Shown: positions 46,716-59,677, counted from the stretch's first letter. The stretch: DNA of 64,000 nucleotides from Thuidium tamariscinum (GCA_947034885.2 OX344749.2:52295682-52359681); one strand, 5' to 3'. A program made the numbers and translations. Notes: a model not told the origin generated them from the sequence alone.

Positions 46716-48671
46716 CCAAGCCACCTCGCTGCGCGCATGCCGCAGCAGCTAGCACCTCCAATGCAAAAGCCTCCAGCCTCTACCCTCACGCTTTTCACAT
46801 GTACATTGACTGATAGCAATGAGTGTAAGCCCAGCCTAAGTGCTTGTGCATTCAATGCTGCAACAAAGGAACTGACTCAGTAATCGAGGTAGACCATCCA
46901 GTGCGTGTGGCTCAACTTTCAAAACCAATATCTTGGTCTAAGTACTTGGTCCGTGTACTTCGTAAAGTCACACTGCCACATACAGTACGGAAGCCGACCA
47001 AGCTAGCTTGCCTCGAGGGGGGCAACCATCGTAGTACGCACGTACCGCCTGTTCCTCAACAATGCAACGACTCCGAGCAATGCAACTGCAACATTCTTAC
47101 TGCTCATGCCCGTAGGATCAAACCTTAGACAGCACCTACTACCATGTCCAATTCCGAAAAGATCGATCAGCCAGGCTAGGGATCGGAGCAACTTGCAAGT
47201 TCCACTGTTTCAGCTTCTTCTATTCTTATTGCTGAGATTCTGATCCGGAGCTGAAAGACAACCGTTTGCTGCTTCCAGCTGCTGAGAAAGACTGAGTAAG
47301 ACTGAGTGATTGAGTGAGTGGGTGAGTGAGTGAGTGAGTGTGTACGTGAATGGTACACCGTCCAGTTGAACCGATACTCCGACTGAAGATCGATGAGGTT
47401 GTGTCCGAATTTCTGAAAGTCATAAAGAAGCGACGACCGGGACGGAGGCAGCGGGAAATGAACGACGTCATGTGGGGAGAGTCTGCTCAGAGAGCGAGGG
47501 AGACGCAGGTCTTCGCCACGTACAGCCGGGCAAGGAAACGATGCCATTCACATAAGACGAGACGGGTGATAATGAGCGCTGGGGTACTAAACCCGGTCAG
47601 CAAAACGAAGGCGTGGCCTCCCAACAGCGCACAACACTTTGCCAATGTCCGTTCTCACTCAGATTTCGTTGGAACTTCTACAGAATATTTGATTGGATTG
47701 CACTGGAATTCCAGCAGAATGCTTAATGTAAAGGAGGGGAGGTTGGTGAGAGTACGAGGAGGCAATGAAACTCAACTTGTAAGGAACCATATCAACTTTG
47801 GTGAGATCCCAGGGTCTCACGTCTTCCTGTAGCATGGTTTTTCCGTTGTTTCTTACGTTACGTTTGGGTTTTACCGTTCACGGTTTAGCAAACGTGTCGG
47901 GAATGTTGGATTCTCTGATCAAATTTGTCAAGAACGTGACACTTCAAGCTTCATGGCTTACTTTGGAGCATGCTCGCTACGTTTGGCACCGCCCCGTTAC
48001 TTTTGATGGCATGCATGTTAAGCTACACTCCGGAGTAATATTCGTGGTGTAAACAACATCCTTGGTTGAGGTGGTTGCCGTCATCTATGAAGAGCTCATG
48101 TCCTTGTTTGGTTAGCTTCTCAGGTACTGTAAATTAGGTGCACCCAACTTGCCAGCTCAGTCTCATCAAGGCTACTACAGTCGGGGATTGACTCCGTCCA
48201 ATTTCACCACCAAGGTTTTGTGACCGGCACCGAGGACTGTCAGTTTTCAGTTTTAACTTATTGCTGTCGTGTCTGAATGTCTGGAGTGGACCATGAATTC
48301 TGATTAAGTCACGGATTGACTGGAATACTTAAGGATTTCTGTCTCGACCAGTGCATTGACGGCAAAAGCTTGCCTTTCAGGATTTCTTGCAACTACCAGA
48401 ATTTGTTTTCTTCAGCCTATCCAGGATTGCAACAATGCAAACTGGTTGTATTTATTTGTACTGTATTCGATCGAAGGTGAGGAGGGTACTGTATTCTGAA
48501 GTCACTCTTGTAATGAATGTATGGAAGTATAAAAAACACTGTCTTGAGGTGAACATGTTACTGGTTCTCAAGCGCACTAATTTGTGCCAAGTTTGACTGA
48601 GCACTTGCGGACCATGGCTGTAAAATGGGCACCCAAAAATGCACCATTGATCCGAAATGACCATTGCCACT
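46716..48671. other. Upstream region of the receptor-like gene
   Basis: The sequence is non-repetitive and of higher GC, with no recognised gene. A (GAGT)n microsatellite lies at about 47303-47342. The plus-strand frame 47350-47832 (160 codons, basic, with KKRRPGRRQR) and the minus-strand frame 47547-47176 overlap each other and show no domain, so I treat them as chance open frames or unknown. Confidence 0.35.
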
Positions 48672-49111
48672 GGGCCATTGCAAGAAACATTGGTCATATT
48701 TCTTGTCACAATGGGGTTAGCTTCTAGTTGTCCACTAAATTTTATTTTATTTTTTTTAAAACACATGGACTGTTTCCATCTTTTCCACTAAAAGTTTAAA
48801 ACTTTTGAAGCACAAGTTCAATGAACATGTCTAATTTTATGGTAATTAAATCACTTATATATATTTTTTCAAAAATCATTTTTGTTGAGTTGTTGCATGG
48901 TGTGGTTCAGGGATTTTCACTATATTACAAGTACCCAAATATAATAATCTATATCCAAAATTTTCATGGTCTATTTGTATAGTAGTAAAGTATATATATC
49001 TTCCAAAGCAAAAATATGAAAATATTTTATTTTGTGTCCATTATAGCTTTACTTGAGTGCAAACAGAATTTCCATTGTACACAATTTTAGAACATTGAAG
49101 ATGGGCCAACG

Positions 49112-49497
49112 GGGGGTTTTGCAAGAAACACTTGTCTCTAGATAGGTGTTTTTTTTCTTATTACTTTTGCAAGGTATCTCCATTTTCTATTAAATTGAAA
49201 TGAAAGTACACATAATAGTTGTAGACATTGTGTAATTTTTAAAAAAAAATTTTAATTAGTATATTATTTTTAAACTATCCCAATTGAATGTCTACCTTGG
49301 CCATTTTTAGGGGTTTTAGTACTATTTTCAATCCTAGATTGCAAATTTGAAGGTGAAAATTAAGATACAAAGGACTTCTACTATAGTTACACAAGCTTGT
49401 GAATAGATTTTCTAAAAATGGTAAAGATTAATTCCAAAAGTCACAAGTTCTCGAGCCATTTTGAGACAAAAACATTAAGTGTTTCTTGCAAGTACCC
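49112..49497 (+). mobile_element. GGGTCATTGC element, short nested copy (about 386 bp)
   Basis: The left end GGGGTTTTGCAAGAAACAC and right end GTGTTTCTTGCAAGTACCC form inverted termini. The flanks (GAAGATGG and GATAGGTTCTAAA) join to the sequence expected from the outer element (GATGATGGTTCTAAG). The copy is half the usual length, so it has an internal deletion. The target duplication is blurred. Confidence 0.6.
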
Positions 49498-49634
49498 ATA
49501 GATAGGTTCTAAAATCATTATTTTTATAAAATCTCATTATCATCAACTCTTCTCACATGGCCAATTTTTAGTTTTCAAAAAATTTATTTTTCTATATTTT
49601 ACAAATTAAAATGTCAAAAATTACCAATTTTCAT

Positions 49635-50361
49635 GGGTCATTGCAAGAAACACTGTTCAAAAAGTGTAGCGTTTTCACAATATTCTTTTTTTTTCTTTGG
49701 GAGGGCTTTAAAATTAGAAAAATATTTTTTTTAAATAGTAAAAAATATTTTTCATGTATATACCTTTAAGAAGAAGGTACCCTAGAAAGGAAAAGGATAG
49801 GAAAAATCTCTAAGTAGGAGAACTAGAAAAGTGCAAAATCTCATGAAAATTGGTACATTTACATTTTAATTTATAAAAAATAGGAATTTTTTTTTTAAAA
49901 ACTAAAAATTGGAAATTTTTAAAGAGTTAATTTTGATGATATTTCACCAAAAGAATAATCTTAGAACCATCTTCAATGTTCAAAAATTGTACGCAACGGA
50001 AAAAAATTTGCCCTCATGTGGAGGACATAAAATAACATATTTTTAGGTTTCATTCAAAAGTTATATGTTTTACACCTATACATATAGACCATGAAATTTT
50101 TGTTTATAAATCATTAAATTTGGACACTCATAACATAGTGATTTTTGTAAACTACAAACTGTGACGCTCAACAAAAATGGTTTTAAATATAAATTATTAT
50201 TTCTTATTTCTTAAAAATAAGGGATCTAATAAAATTCAAGTTAAATATGTTCAATAAAAATTTCATGTTCATTGGACTTAATCTCCAAAAGTTATAGTAG
50301 ACAACAAAAAAGTAGTTCTCATTGTGACATGAAATAGGACCGGTGTTTCTTGCAATGACTG
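49635..50361 (+). mobile_element. GGGTCATTGC element, nested copy with TCAT duplication (727 bp)
   Basis: It starts GGGTCATTGCAAGAAACAC and ends GTGTTTCTTGCAATGACTG. TCAT lies at 49631-49634 and 50362-50365. Removing one TCAT plus the element restores TTTTCATGAGATTTTG, which is the uninterrupted sequence of the relative at about 60391-60406. It is non-coding. Confidence 0.85.
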
Positions 50362-50734
50362 TCATGAGATTTTGTACTTTTCTAATTCTCTTGTTCACAT
50401 TTTTTTAATTCTAATTTTAACGTACTCCCCAAAAAATACGATAGAAAGCACTACAGAAATGGCATGATGTTTCTTACTATGACCCCACTCCAAGTTCATC
50501 TCTAAAATCAATATGTACCTAAGTAGGTGGAAGAAACAATTTTAGAGCCTCATACAAAAGAAACTTTGACCCTTTGTGACTTTTGAATAGGATAATCTTT
50601 CATGCGTTGAAATATGATTTACTTGGCATCAAGAGAATATGAAAATTTGACTAATTTGATAATTATAGTAATTAGGCATAATAAAAAGAGGTTTACTTTA
50701 TAAGCAAAATTCAATTGGAAATAAAATTTTCATG

Positions 50735-51566
50735 TTAATCCCTAAAGGATCAAACTATGTTTTTTGGCAACATAGCAATTTTGGATATGTCACTACAAAT
50801 GCAATTTTTTTTCTTTGAAATTTCTACACATCATTTGCTCAAGGATTAGCATTAAGGCCCAAAAATTTTTATAACCTTTCACTATATGGTTAAAAAGGTA
50901 TTGTAAGATATGTAATTTTCAATGTTTGGCAAGGAACTTGGGCAGTTCCAATTTTTTTTTAAAAGAACACTCTTTTAAAAAAAAGTGGAATTTTTTTTCA
51001 AAATTTACATTTGTTTGAAAAATTCTAATTCATTCCATTTTGTTTAATGAAACAAAAGTTATGAAGGGTTTTAGTTTGCGGGCACTCATGGATTTACCAC
51101 TCTAGAATAAACTTTGAATTCTAGTTTGTTTTAACTCAATTTTCAATATTTTTCAAAAAATACATAAAAACATTGTAGGAAGAGATTGTTTATTGCAATA
51201 TTACAAACATTAAGATTGTCATTTTTCAATTCCATAACTAAATCATCAAAATTTTCAAGCATGAATCTAACTTACCTTGAAGAAACAATCTCAAGACTTA
51301 CAACCATTTTGGACACTTTTTCATACAAATGTGAGCTTATAAAGTGTAGCTACATGGTTTTCTATCAATTCAAATGCTAATATCTTTTAGCCTATACAAT
51401 GAAAAAAAATTTCACATCTTCTTAAATGAGCTTATAGTAATTACTATAAGATCCTATAATTGCATGTGTCTAAAATTGTTCTTTTCCTAAAATTTGGTAC
51501 ATGTAATAGAAATGGTAGTTTGAGAGCATTTTTGGTAAAAATATAGTCAAAAGCCTTTGGAATTAA
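50735..51566 (+). mobile_element. TTAA family A element (832 bp)
   Basis: It begins TTAATCCCTAAAGGATC at 50735 and ends CCTTTGGAATTAA at 51566, a degraded form of the CCCCTAAAG terminus. The interior follows 242-1176 in block order (GGCAACATAGCAATTTTGG, AAAAGTTATGAAG, AGCATTTTTGGTAAAAATAT). It is non-coding. Confidence 0.65.
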
Positions 51567-52823
51567 AAGAAAATTTTCAAACTCTATAGCTATTATTCAA
51601 ATCAAGAATGAGGATCTTACTAGAAGTTGAGAAAATATCACCTTCTTTTATAGAAAAGCCAATAATTCTATCAATGAGGGAATTTTGATTACCATCCTCA
51701 GGTTTGTAGCAAATAGATTTAACCCTTAAATTTTTTTCCATTTTCAAAGTATTTTGGATAATGATTTTGTAAGTTATAAAGAATTGAAGCTCAAGGAAAG
51801 ATGATTCAAATTTAAGCCAAATTAACCATAAGATGTAGTATAAAGCCAAGTCTTTATCATCTTTAAAAAGTTTAATTTCAATCAAAGTCATGAATTTGGA
51901 GATTGTAACATGAAAATGAAGAATATACAATAAATCTATATGTTGATGTAGCTAAGAATATAAAATTGTACTTTGACTAGCTCTTTTGGATACATAACAT
52001 TTTAGAAAGTTGGCATCTTACACTTATTTTCAAGGTAGCCAAGTTCTACATGCATAAAAATAAATTTTGTATTTTTTGGGAACAAAAATGACAGAGAAAA
52101 TGATCTTGCAATAGTAACCACTTCATTGTTGAATTAAAAAAAATATGAGATATTTAAATAGAAGATGTGTTACAAATTTGGAGGCAAATTTTAATATCAA
52201 ACATGGCAGAGTGAAAGAACACATGAAAAGATACACAACAAAAAAAAATATTAATAACAACTCAAATACAAATGTTTATTCCAAAGGTTGTCACTAGATA
52301 TAAACTAAAAAAGGGTAAAAAAAACACTTGCCTTCATCTCATTGGCTAAAGTTCCCTAGCTATTCAATGATTCTTTGACTTTTCATCTCCAAATTACCTA
52401 TGCTATGAATTTTTTTGTGAATTCAATAGCGGAGCGTCTTCTTCCAAATGTGAATACACCACTTCATAGATAACTTTGTTTTTATTAAAATGAACTTAAG
52501 TTCACATGACTCTTTACATTCCTAAAAATATATCGATCCATTTTGGGTCCCTAAAAATTTCAAGGGTTAAGAAACTCCCAAAAAAATTTGTAGAAAAAAA
52601 TTAATTTTATCCTACATTCCTAGAAAAATCCTTGAAAAGATTCATTAAACAAAATTTGGTTATTCTTATGTGGTTATTTATTATTTAGAACCTAAGTTTG
52701 TTTTTTTCAAAAAATGTCAATATTGTAGAAATCATTTGGAAGTATGTTTTTCATTATTTATTGTCAAATATAACATATTAACTAAATTGATTTTCTTAAA
52801 ATGAGATTTGAGTGCAATGCATA
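51567..52823. other. AT-rich intergenic sequence
   Basis: The minus-strand frame 51930-51577 is open for 117 codons. The peptide is Ile/Leu/Lys-rich without a domain and is probably a chance frame in AT-rich DNA. I see nothing else. Confidence 0.35.
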
Positions 52824-53767
52824 ATACCCCATAAGGTTTTTGACTATATTTTCACCAAAAATGCTTCAAAACCAAAATTTTGTGACAAGTACAAAGTTTT
52901 AGAAAAAAAAGAATTTCACACATACAAATGTAGGATCTTGTAGTAAGTTGGTTTAAGAAGATGTGATTTTTTTTTCAAAAATTCCACTTTCAATTGTAGA
53001 TTGCAAGAAATTAGCATTTGAATTGACAAAATTTCTATTTTTGGCCTTGTGAAAAAAAGGCACCTACACTTTACAAGCTCATATTTGTATGAAAAAATGT
53101 CCAAAATAGTTATAACTCTTTGGATCCATTCTTCAAGGTAAGTTGGCTACATGTATGAAATTTTTTGGATCATTTGGAATTGGACAATATAAAGGAAAAA
53201 AATAGTTAGTACAAAAAAAAAGAGAATGATTCAAAATACTAAATTGTTAATAATTTATTTATGGATTTAAAAAATGAAAATACCAATGGTTTCAATGTTC
53301 TAATAAATAATCTATACCCAATATTTTTTATTTTTTTTTCAAAAATATCAAAAATTGAGTTAAACAAAATGACTTCAAGTTTATTTTAGAGTAGGGGATC
53401 CATAACTACCCTTGCAAACTAAAAATCCTTATAAATTTTGCTTTATTAATTAAAATTAAATGATTAAAATCTTTCTACATAAATATAAATTTAAATAAAA
53501 AATTTCAAATTTTTATTTTTCAAAAACATGATTTAAAAAAAATTTGGAATGCCCAAAGCTAGTTACTAAACATTGAAAATTACATATCATACAATAACTT
53601 TTTTACTATATAATCAAGAGTTATGAAAAGTATTAGGCCTTAAAGATACTCCCCACAAAAATATTGTGTCAAAATTTCAAAGAGAAATAATAAAATCTTT
53701 AGTCACAAGTACATGCCTAAAAATTTCTATATTGCCAAAAAATACAGTTTGGTGCTTTAAAGATTAA
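52824..53767 (-). mobile_element. TTAA family A element (about 944 bp)
   Basis: The left end near 52824 (ACCCCATAAGGTTTTTGACTA) matches the left end of 18953-19907. The right end runs ATTGCCAAAAAATACAG...GCTTTAAAGATTAA to 53767. Both termini have decayed, but the interior block order is the same as in 18953-19907. It is non-coding. Confidence 0.65.
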
Positions 53768-54081
53768 GTGCCCTATTTGTAAAAAATTGAATGTCAATTC
53801 AATGATTTTCTTTTGTAAGCATAACTTGTCATCAATCTTTATGAATTTTGTCTTCTCTAATGGACTATATTTAAGTTGTCCATATTTCAATGTTTTTTGT
53901 GTATTTCTAATCAATTTAATAATAATAATAATAACCACAAGAAGAAGTTCCAATTGCACAACATTCAAAAGATAGTAATGTATTTCTAAAGTTGTATACA
54001 ACAATCCATTAACTGTGATGCTCTTAGAGTATCACTACCCCCATATAGTGATTGTGCCTGACACAATGGATAGTGTGTACA
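53768..54081. other. AT-rich intergenic sequence
   Basis: No gene is supported. A short (AAT)n run lies at about 53918-53933. Confidence 0.4.
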
Positions 54082-54390
54082 TTAGGAGGGATTTGAGGCC
54101 TCTAGGAGATTGCGAGTTCCCATATCTTGCAAACGTAGAATCAACCGTGGGAAAGCAGTTTCATAGGAATACTATGTGGTCGAGTGACTGCCATGTCATA
54201 AAAAAATTTGTAATTATTTTTTTGAACTTATTTTCATATTTTAGGACACACACACACACAATTTTTATTTTTTATTTTTGGTTAATTGTTGGTTGACAAC
54301 AACGAGCAATTTCTCGACAATTTTTGAGAACATACCCTAAAACGGCCCTTGGGAGCCTTCAAATCCCTCCTAATGAAGGGAATGAGTTTG
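54082..54390 (+). repeat. Dispersed repeat shared with 4083-4370
   Basis: Its block order is that of the copy at 4083-4370, including TTTGAGGCC, TATGTGGTCGAGTGA, the TTTTTATTTTTTATTTTTGG run and AAACGGCCCTTGGGAGCCT. It contains an (AC)n run near 54244-54260. Edges and class are not resolved. Confidence 0.55.
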
Positions 54391-54948
54391 TGAAGCACCT
54401 AACTTTATTGGCACCAAATGGGTACTTGGAGATTCTCCAAAATCAAAGCTATTTTAGACAAAGAAGTTTCAACCAATGCCCCCATGTGAGTTTGATTGTC
54501 CCATTCTATAGATATTGTTGCAAGTGAATATAGAGTTGTATTGCAACTACAAAGCCAAGTTCAATTATCTCCAATAGTAAAGGGAACTTAGGTCTTTCAA
54601 TAGTATACCAAAGGAAGTAGACATACTAGCCCATTCTAAAGCCCTGCTTCCCAATTGTATCCCTATGCAAAAGAGACAATTATAGGAGTGCGCCACAGAA
54701 CCTTCAACTCGACAAAGGGAGTACATGTTGTCTAGTCAAGACCCCAACATTGCTTGTGACATTCTAAGGATGTCCATCCTTTGACAACTCTAGTGTGCCT
54801 GCAACTTGACCATTTTTGAAGGAGAACATAGCTACACACAACAAATTTGCAACCTCACTTGGATGGACACAATTCACATGGGCATGGCATATCCAAACCA
54901 CATCTTGTCTTTCTAGCATCACAGTAGTAAGGATACACAAAGTTCTCT
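54391..54948. other. Intergenic sequence
   Basis: No gene is recognised. Short open frames at 54324-54527 and 54816-55028 have no family features. Confidence 0.35.
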
Positions 54949-55225
54949 TAAGGTGGGTACACCCAAGAGTGCCACTTATTCATATTGTGCCTAGTTATTG
55001 TTATGAATTTGTTCAGATTTTCATGTAGTCTTGTTGGCAAGTGAAAGCATGTTCCAATGCACCAGAGAATGCAAGATTTGGATACAATATGCAAAAGTTA
55101 TTAACAGTTAAAGTCAGTTTCTGAAAGCGCCATCTACAATATATGAACATGACTGATTTTGAAAATGTATGTGCATTGTAGATGGCGCTTTTAAGAACAG
55201 GGCACTTTTGGGTGTACCTACCTTA
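54949..55225. mobile_element. MITE of the TAAGGTAG group (277 bp)
   Basis: It begins TAAGGTGGGTACACCCAAGA and ends TTTTGGGTGTACCTACCTTA. The interior is a close copy of 10387-10661. An additional inner inverted repeat, AAGCGCCATCTACAATAT against ATTGTAGATGGCGCTTTT, spans about 55127-55195. TA at both edges is a likely target duplication. Confidence 0.8.
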
Positions 55226-55511
55226 GCTAGAATTTTCTTGAGACTTGCTGGTGCAAGAACAAAGTTCTTTGCTCTGGCTCCCTCCACAGCCCACAGTGGC
55301 ACCTTACCCGTAGCCTGGCTCCAAGAGCTGCAACATCCTCTTGAGGAGGACTCATTGTTTTTTCCTTTTTTTTTAATTGAAATCTCATTTCATTTGTTTT
55401 GGAAAAATAGAGTCCCTAACTCCCTATGCACATTTGTCCAACAATTCAGGTGCTCAAATGTTGAAGAGTTACAGTAGATAGGGACATGGTTGGGAAGGGG
55501 TTCATAATGGG
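55226..55511. other. Intergenic sequence
   Basis: The plus-strand frame 55169-55477 is open for 102 codons but starts inside the adjoining MITE and has no domain. No gene is supported. Confidence 0.35.
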
Positions 55512-55809
55512 TAAGGTAGGGGTCTGTAGAAGCGACCCTTTACCAGCTGATTTGCATTTTGGGGAAGCTAAACTCCTTAAAAAAAAATTTAGTAAATTTT
55601 CGTGGTAAGAAAAATGGAATTGGCATCTAACCCAAGTCGTTTCATATTTTTTGGACCTTCATGGAATTAGTTATGAATTTTTGAAGTTGAAAACACAGTG
55701 GTTTCTAAAAGCGACCCCCTCTTGAAATGTACACTTCTGGTACATGTTAAAGGCAAAATCTACCATATCGCTTTTAGAGACAGGGTTGCAATTACAGCCC
55801 CCTACCTTA
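55512..55809. mobile_element. MITE with TAAGGTAGGGG ends (298 bp)
   Basis: The left end TAAGGTAGGGGTCTGTA is answered at the right by TTACAGCCCCCTACCTTA. The GTAGAAGCGACCCTTT block just inside the left end recurs as a GCTTTTAGAGACAGGGTT inverse at the right. Its terminus is shared with the other TAAGGTAG MITEs. Confidence 0.7.
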
Positions 55810-57033
55810 CAGCTCCAAAGCAGAAGTCATGTGTCCCTGAAATGATGAATTTTAACCTGCAATGGAATTCTGTTTCATTTGTGTAAAAAAAAATGATGAT
55901 GATTTTAGAAGCTACAGTAGAACCTACCATTAAACCACTGCATAGTACATACTCATACCTTACTTGTACTTTTAATTAATAGTCCAATTCCCACACGCTT
56001 TTTGAGCTTGAGAATCATTACAGTAAGATTTTTTTTTTTTTAAACAATTGATGCAGTAAGTTAAAATCCAAAATTGAATTTGAAAGACAAATTGAACCCG
56101 TGCAGAAATATTCTATAATTCTGTCTCTAAAGATTGCTGACAAGTGACAACTTACAAAACTGCTAACCTAACTTTACATGCACGCATAAACCCACCCTTT
56201 TGGGTTTTCTCCTCCTTTAAGTTACATGCACCCACCTCTAGCTAACCTAACCTCCCCTGATGGATTTTAACCCTGTAAGGACGCAGCGGTCCTATAGATG
56301 ACAGGGAATTCTTTGCATGTAAAACATAAGTGCTATTGTTCGTCTTTGAAATTTTGTGTAGAAAGGGGAGGTTGTAAATAGTAGTTTGGTCTTCAATGAA
56401 TACTTATGAATGTTTTGATCCTGGAGCATGCCGATGTCCAATTTCTGGAGGATGAACAGATTTGAAATTACTTTTCCATCTTGTTATTGTTTGGATGGAA
56501 GTCATCTTAATTTTTAAAAATTCTTTATAAAGTTTTTGTTCTATCAAGGGTTGGATTTGGTATTACAAGAGTACATAATATTCTAAAATTACAAATGTGG
56601 AAGTATGTCAAGTGGTTGACTTGTGTTGACTGTAGTTCAAAACCAAATTTGTAAAAATGAGGTCAAAGAATTAAAGAACAAAAGAATTTCAAAAAACCAT
56701 CATATGAAGATGGCCTCATAGCCTCATTTCAAACCCACTCCAACAAGTTTTACTTGAAAAATGACAATATTTTGCTTGTAATTGAATTTTGAAGGGATTT
56801 TGAAATTTTTCTTTTAGAATTTATAGGAAAATATTGGAGAAAGTATTGGGGAATCTAACCATACAGATGGAATCTAAAACTCAAAATTTATAACTTTGTT
56901 TGTATTACAATCCCAAAATATTCTTTCAAATAGTACTTTATAATGATTTTTTCCAAATTGTCAATTCTAGATATGATTCTAGACACTCTAGGGTTAAAGT
57001 AGATCTATTGCAAAAAAGATAATTTCCGCAAGT
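55810..57033. other. AT-rich intergenic sequence
   Basis: I see no gene or delimited repeat. Confidence 0.4.
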
Positions 57034-57949
57034 TTACCCTCTAAAGAACCAAGGCCATATTTCTATCAAAAACCTCTCAAAATTGCCATTTCTCTTGCAT
57101 TCACCCAAGAAAACAAAAAAAACATTTTTTTTTGAAGAATCTAACATTGGATCTTGTACTTAAGTTGATTGAGATCATGTGGTAAGAATTTCATGAATTT
57201 TGATTCTATAGATTGAAAGATATGAGTACTGTACATTGAAAAAACAAGTTTTTTTCAACTATGGTCTACGATTTCAAATGACTTTGATCGTCATTTGAGA
57301 AAAAAAATTGCGCTATAGAATTTGAATTAATAAAGTTTTGTGTTAAAAAATTGAGTTGAGATTCTAGGATTATAATTTCACAAAAAACAAACTTGAATGA
57401 CATTCCTTAATAAATTATTAAGTAGAAGTAGGTCCAAAGTTGAAAGAAAAATTAAATAGTTAAAAGCTCTAAGATGGGATTGAAATACAATAATTCCAAT
57501 GGTGACATTGCTCTACAAAGTAAACGTAACCTTGTCCATCAATTTTCTTCTAAAATTGTGAAAATTGCAATAAGAAATGAATCGTATAAGTTATTTTTCA
57601 AGAAGACATTTAGATTGCTTCATAAATAAGATTGTCTATAACTTTCTCCTTACTAATTCAAATAGAATGAATCAAAGCTTTACATGTAGAAAAGAATATG
57701 TTATTTTTTTAAAAGAAATTGATTTGATTTTAATTCTTTGGAAAAAAAATTTGCTACTTGCCAAATGAAAATTTGGGCTTTTTGTAGTATAACTTTTGCT
57801 CCCAAGCACCAATTGAAATATTCTCACAAAGATAATCATTTTTTCTATCTTATGAGAAAGTTTCAAAAAATTTCATAAAATTGAAATCATAAGAACCTTC
57901 CCAAAATCCATTTTGTTCCTCGAGGGGACAATGGTCCTCTGGAGGTTAA
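57034..57949 (+). mobile_element. TTAA family B element (about 916 bp)
   Basis: It begins TTACCCTCTAAAGAACC and ends TCCTCTGGAGGTTAA. The interior aligns with 8880-9786 and is the uninterrupted reference for 11836-14202, since GGATCTTGTAC at about 57150 is single here. It is non-coding. Confidence 0.65.
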
Positions 57950-59395
57950 ACATGCAATTAACTCAAGCCTATGATTGTAAGGTCAAACATCAATTGATAG
58001 TCCTTTGGACTAATACTTCATTTTGCCATTGAAAATGAATGAACTTATTTTTCATAGATCAATTTGGACTACTTTTATACACCTTACAAAATTTAGAATG
58101 TTTCATTAAAAAATTTGAAATTATTATGAATATTTGAAGGAAAAACGAAGAAAATCTATATCAAATATAAAGTAAGCTAAAAAATTTGAAAACTTCTCTA
58201 TTGGTTTATATTATGGTGTAGAAAATCATTATGTAAACCAAACATCTATATCATCCTATGATTAAAAATTTAGTAAAATGTCATAATAAGATCAAAGTTT
58301 AAATGAATATTTTAAAAAGATTGAAAATTTTCAAATTGGAGTAAAATTTATATATATAAAAGATTTAACTCATCAACATGTTTCACATTGAAAAATGATT
58401 ATTTTAAAGGCTAAAATCTTAATCAAAAGCAAAAGGGATAGGCATTGTGATATCACTAGAATGACATCTTTGTTGACTTGTGGGTTTAGTATCTTCTTCT
58501 CCAAAAACATTCTATAGTTCTTCAATGAAGTCCTTTTGACCACTAAGTGATGTATACATATTCATAGAATTTTCCAAAAATATTGGATGAAAAACATCTA
58601 TATTTTTGTTAGATCAAGGCATATTTGATTATTCATTAGTCACATTATAGCTACATCAACATTATAAAATTAACTTTAGAAGGATGTTGCCTCAATTTGA
58701 TATGTACTCAATAAAAGTGCTTTATTTTTTGAACCAATAGGTACATTCTTTGTTTTTACAGCAACACTTTGTCTAGTTCAATATGTTAGTGCCTAAATGA
58801 AAGACAATTTGTTCATAAGACTATTAATTAGCAAATTCAAGAGAGATTCAATCCAAATTGCCTTATAATTTTGGACATTCAAATAATATCATATAAAATT
58901 TCAAAATTGTAGACATATATACACAGACATATATATAATAGTAGACTCATATGAAGGCTTGTGCTTAAAACTATTTTTGAATGAAAAATATTATATTTAT
59001 ATTTATATTTTAATATTTTATTCTTTGAAACACATGTACAAATTCTATTGCAAAGGAAAAAGTACACAGAATATATATTAATTTCTCAACAATGATTTCA
59101 ACTATATGCATATTGTAAGTGTTTTATCTTCATCCTTGAGATAAAATGAACACAAATGAGTTCTTTGTGTTTACAGTGTTGAATTCCCAAGGTAGGTGGC
59201 TAAATGCTATCTACCATACCTTCCTCACAATGGACAATTTTTGTTTTGTATTAAATCCTAAATGTTCGTAGTACAAATTTAAGACAATACAATATATTGA
59301 TAAATCAAAAGTTATAGTCCATTCCCACTTGGTTTTAAGTAGTCAAGGTTTGGATATGAACAATTTCTTAATTGCAAGGAAATTCACACCTGTAA
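57950..59395. other. AT-rich intergenic sequence
   Basis: No gene is supported. A low-complexity (ATTTAT)n segment lies near 58988-59012. Confidence 0.4.
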
Positions 59396-59677
59396 GGTGA
59401 ATTTTGTTAAAATGGCAATATTCCAAATGCCATTTTTTAGACTGCGCAATTTGAACTAAAACTAAAATCTAGGACTTGTATAGATTTTCAAAATCTATGA
59501 CAGATTTATATTTCAAACCATACAGTTTGAAATATTTTTGACAGGAATAGATTTCAAACATCTACAATACATTAGATTTCAAAAATCTATGACAATTTTA
59601 CATTTCAAACTGCGTGGTTTGAACTATCAAAAGTGTCAAACTAATGAAATACTACCATTTTAACGAAATTTGCCATT
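59396..59677 (-). mobile_element. TGGCAAATTT MITE, full copy (about 282 bp)
   Basis: The left end AGGTGAATTTTGTTAAAATGG and the right end CCATTTTAACGAAATTTGCCA are imperfect inverted termini. The interior has the ATAGATTT/AAATCTAT and CTGCGTGGTTTGAACTATCA blocks of the pair at 24546-25440. Confidence 0.75.

Larger units (their letters stand above)
48672..50485. mobile_element. GGGTCATTGC element (outer) carrying two nested copies
   Basis: The outer element begins GGGCCATTGCAAGAAACAT at 48672 and ends CTTACTATGACCC at 50485. CACT precedes (48668-48671) and follows (50486-50489). Its body is interrupted at about 49112-49497 and at 49635-50361, and the pieces join to match 59861-60597 reversed or in part. 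It has no coding capacity. Confidence 0.75.

Noticed and set aside
47350..47832. 160-codon plus-strand ORF with basic N-terminal region
   Set aside because: It overlaps an antisense frame, includes the (GAGT)n edge and matches no family. It lies in the upstream region of the receptor-like gene.
51577..51930. 117-codon minus-strand ORF
   Set aside because: Composition is Ile/Leu/Lys/Asn-rich as expected from AT-rich non-coding DNA, with no domain or homologue recognised.
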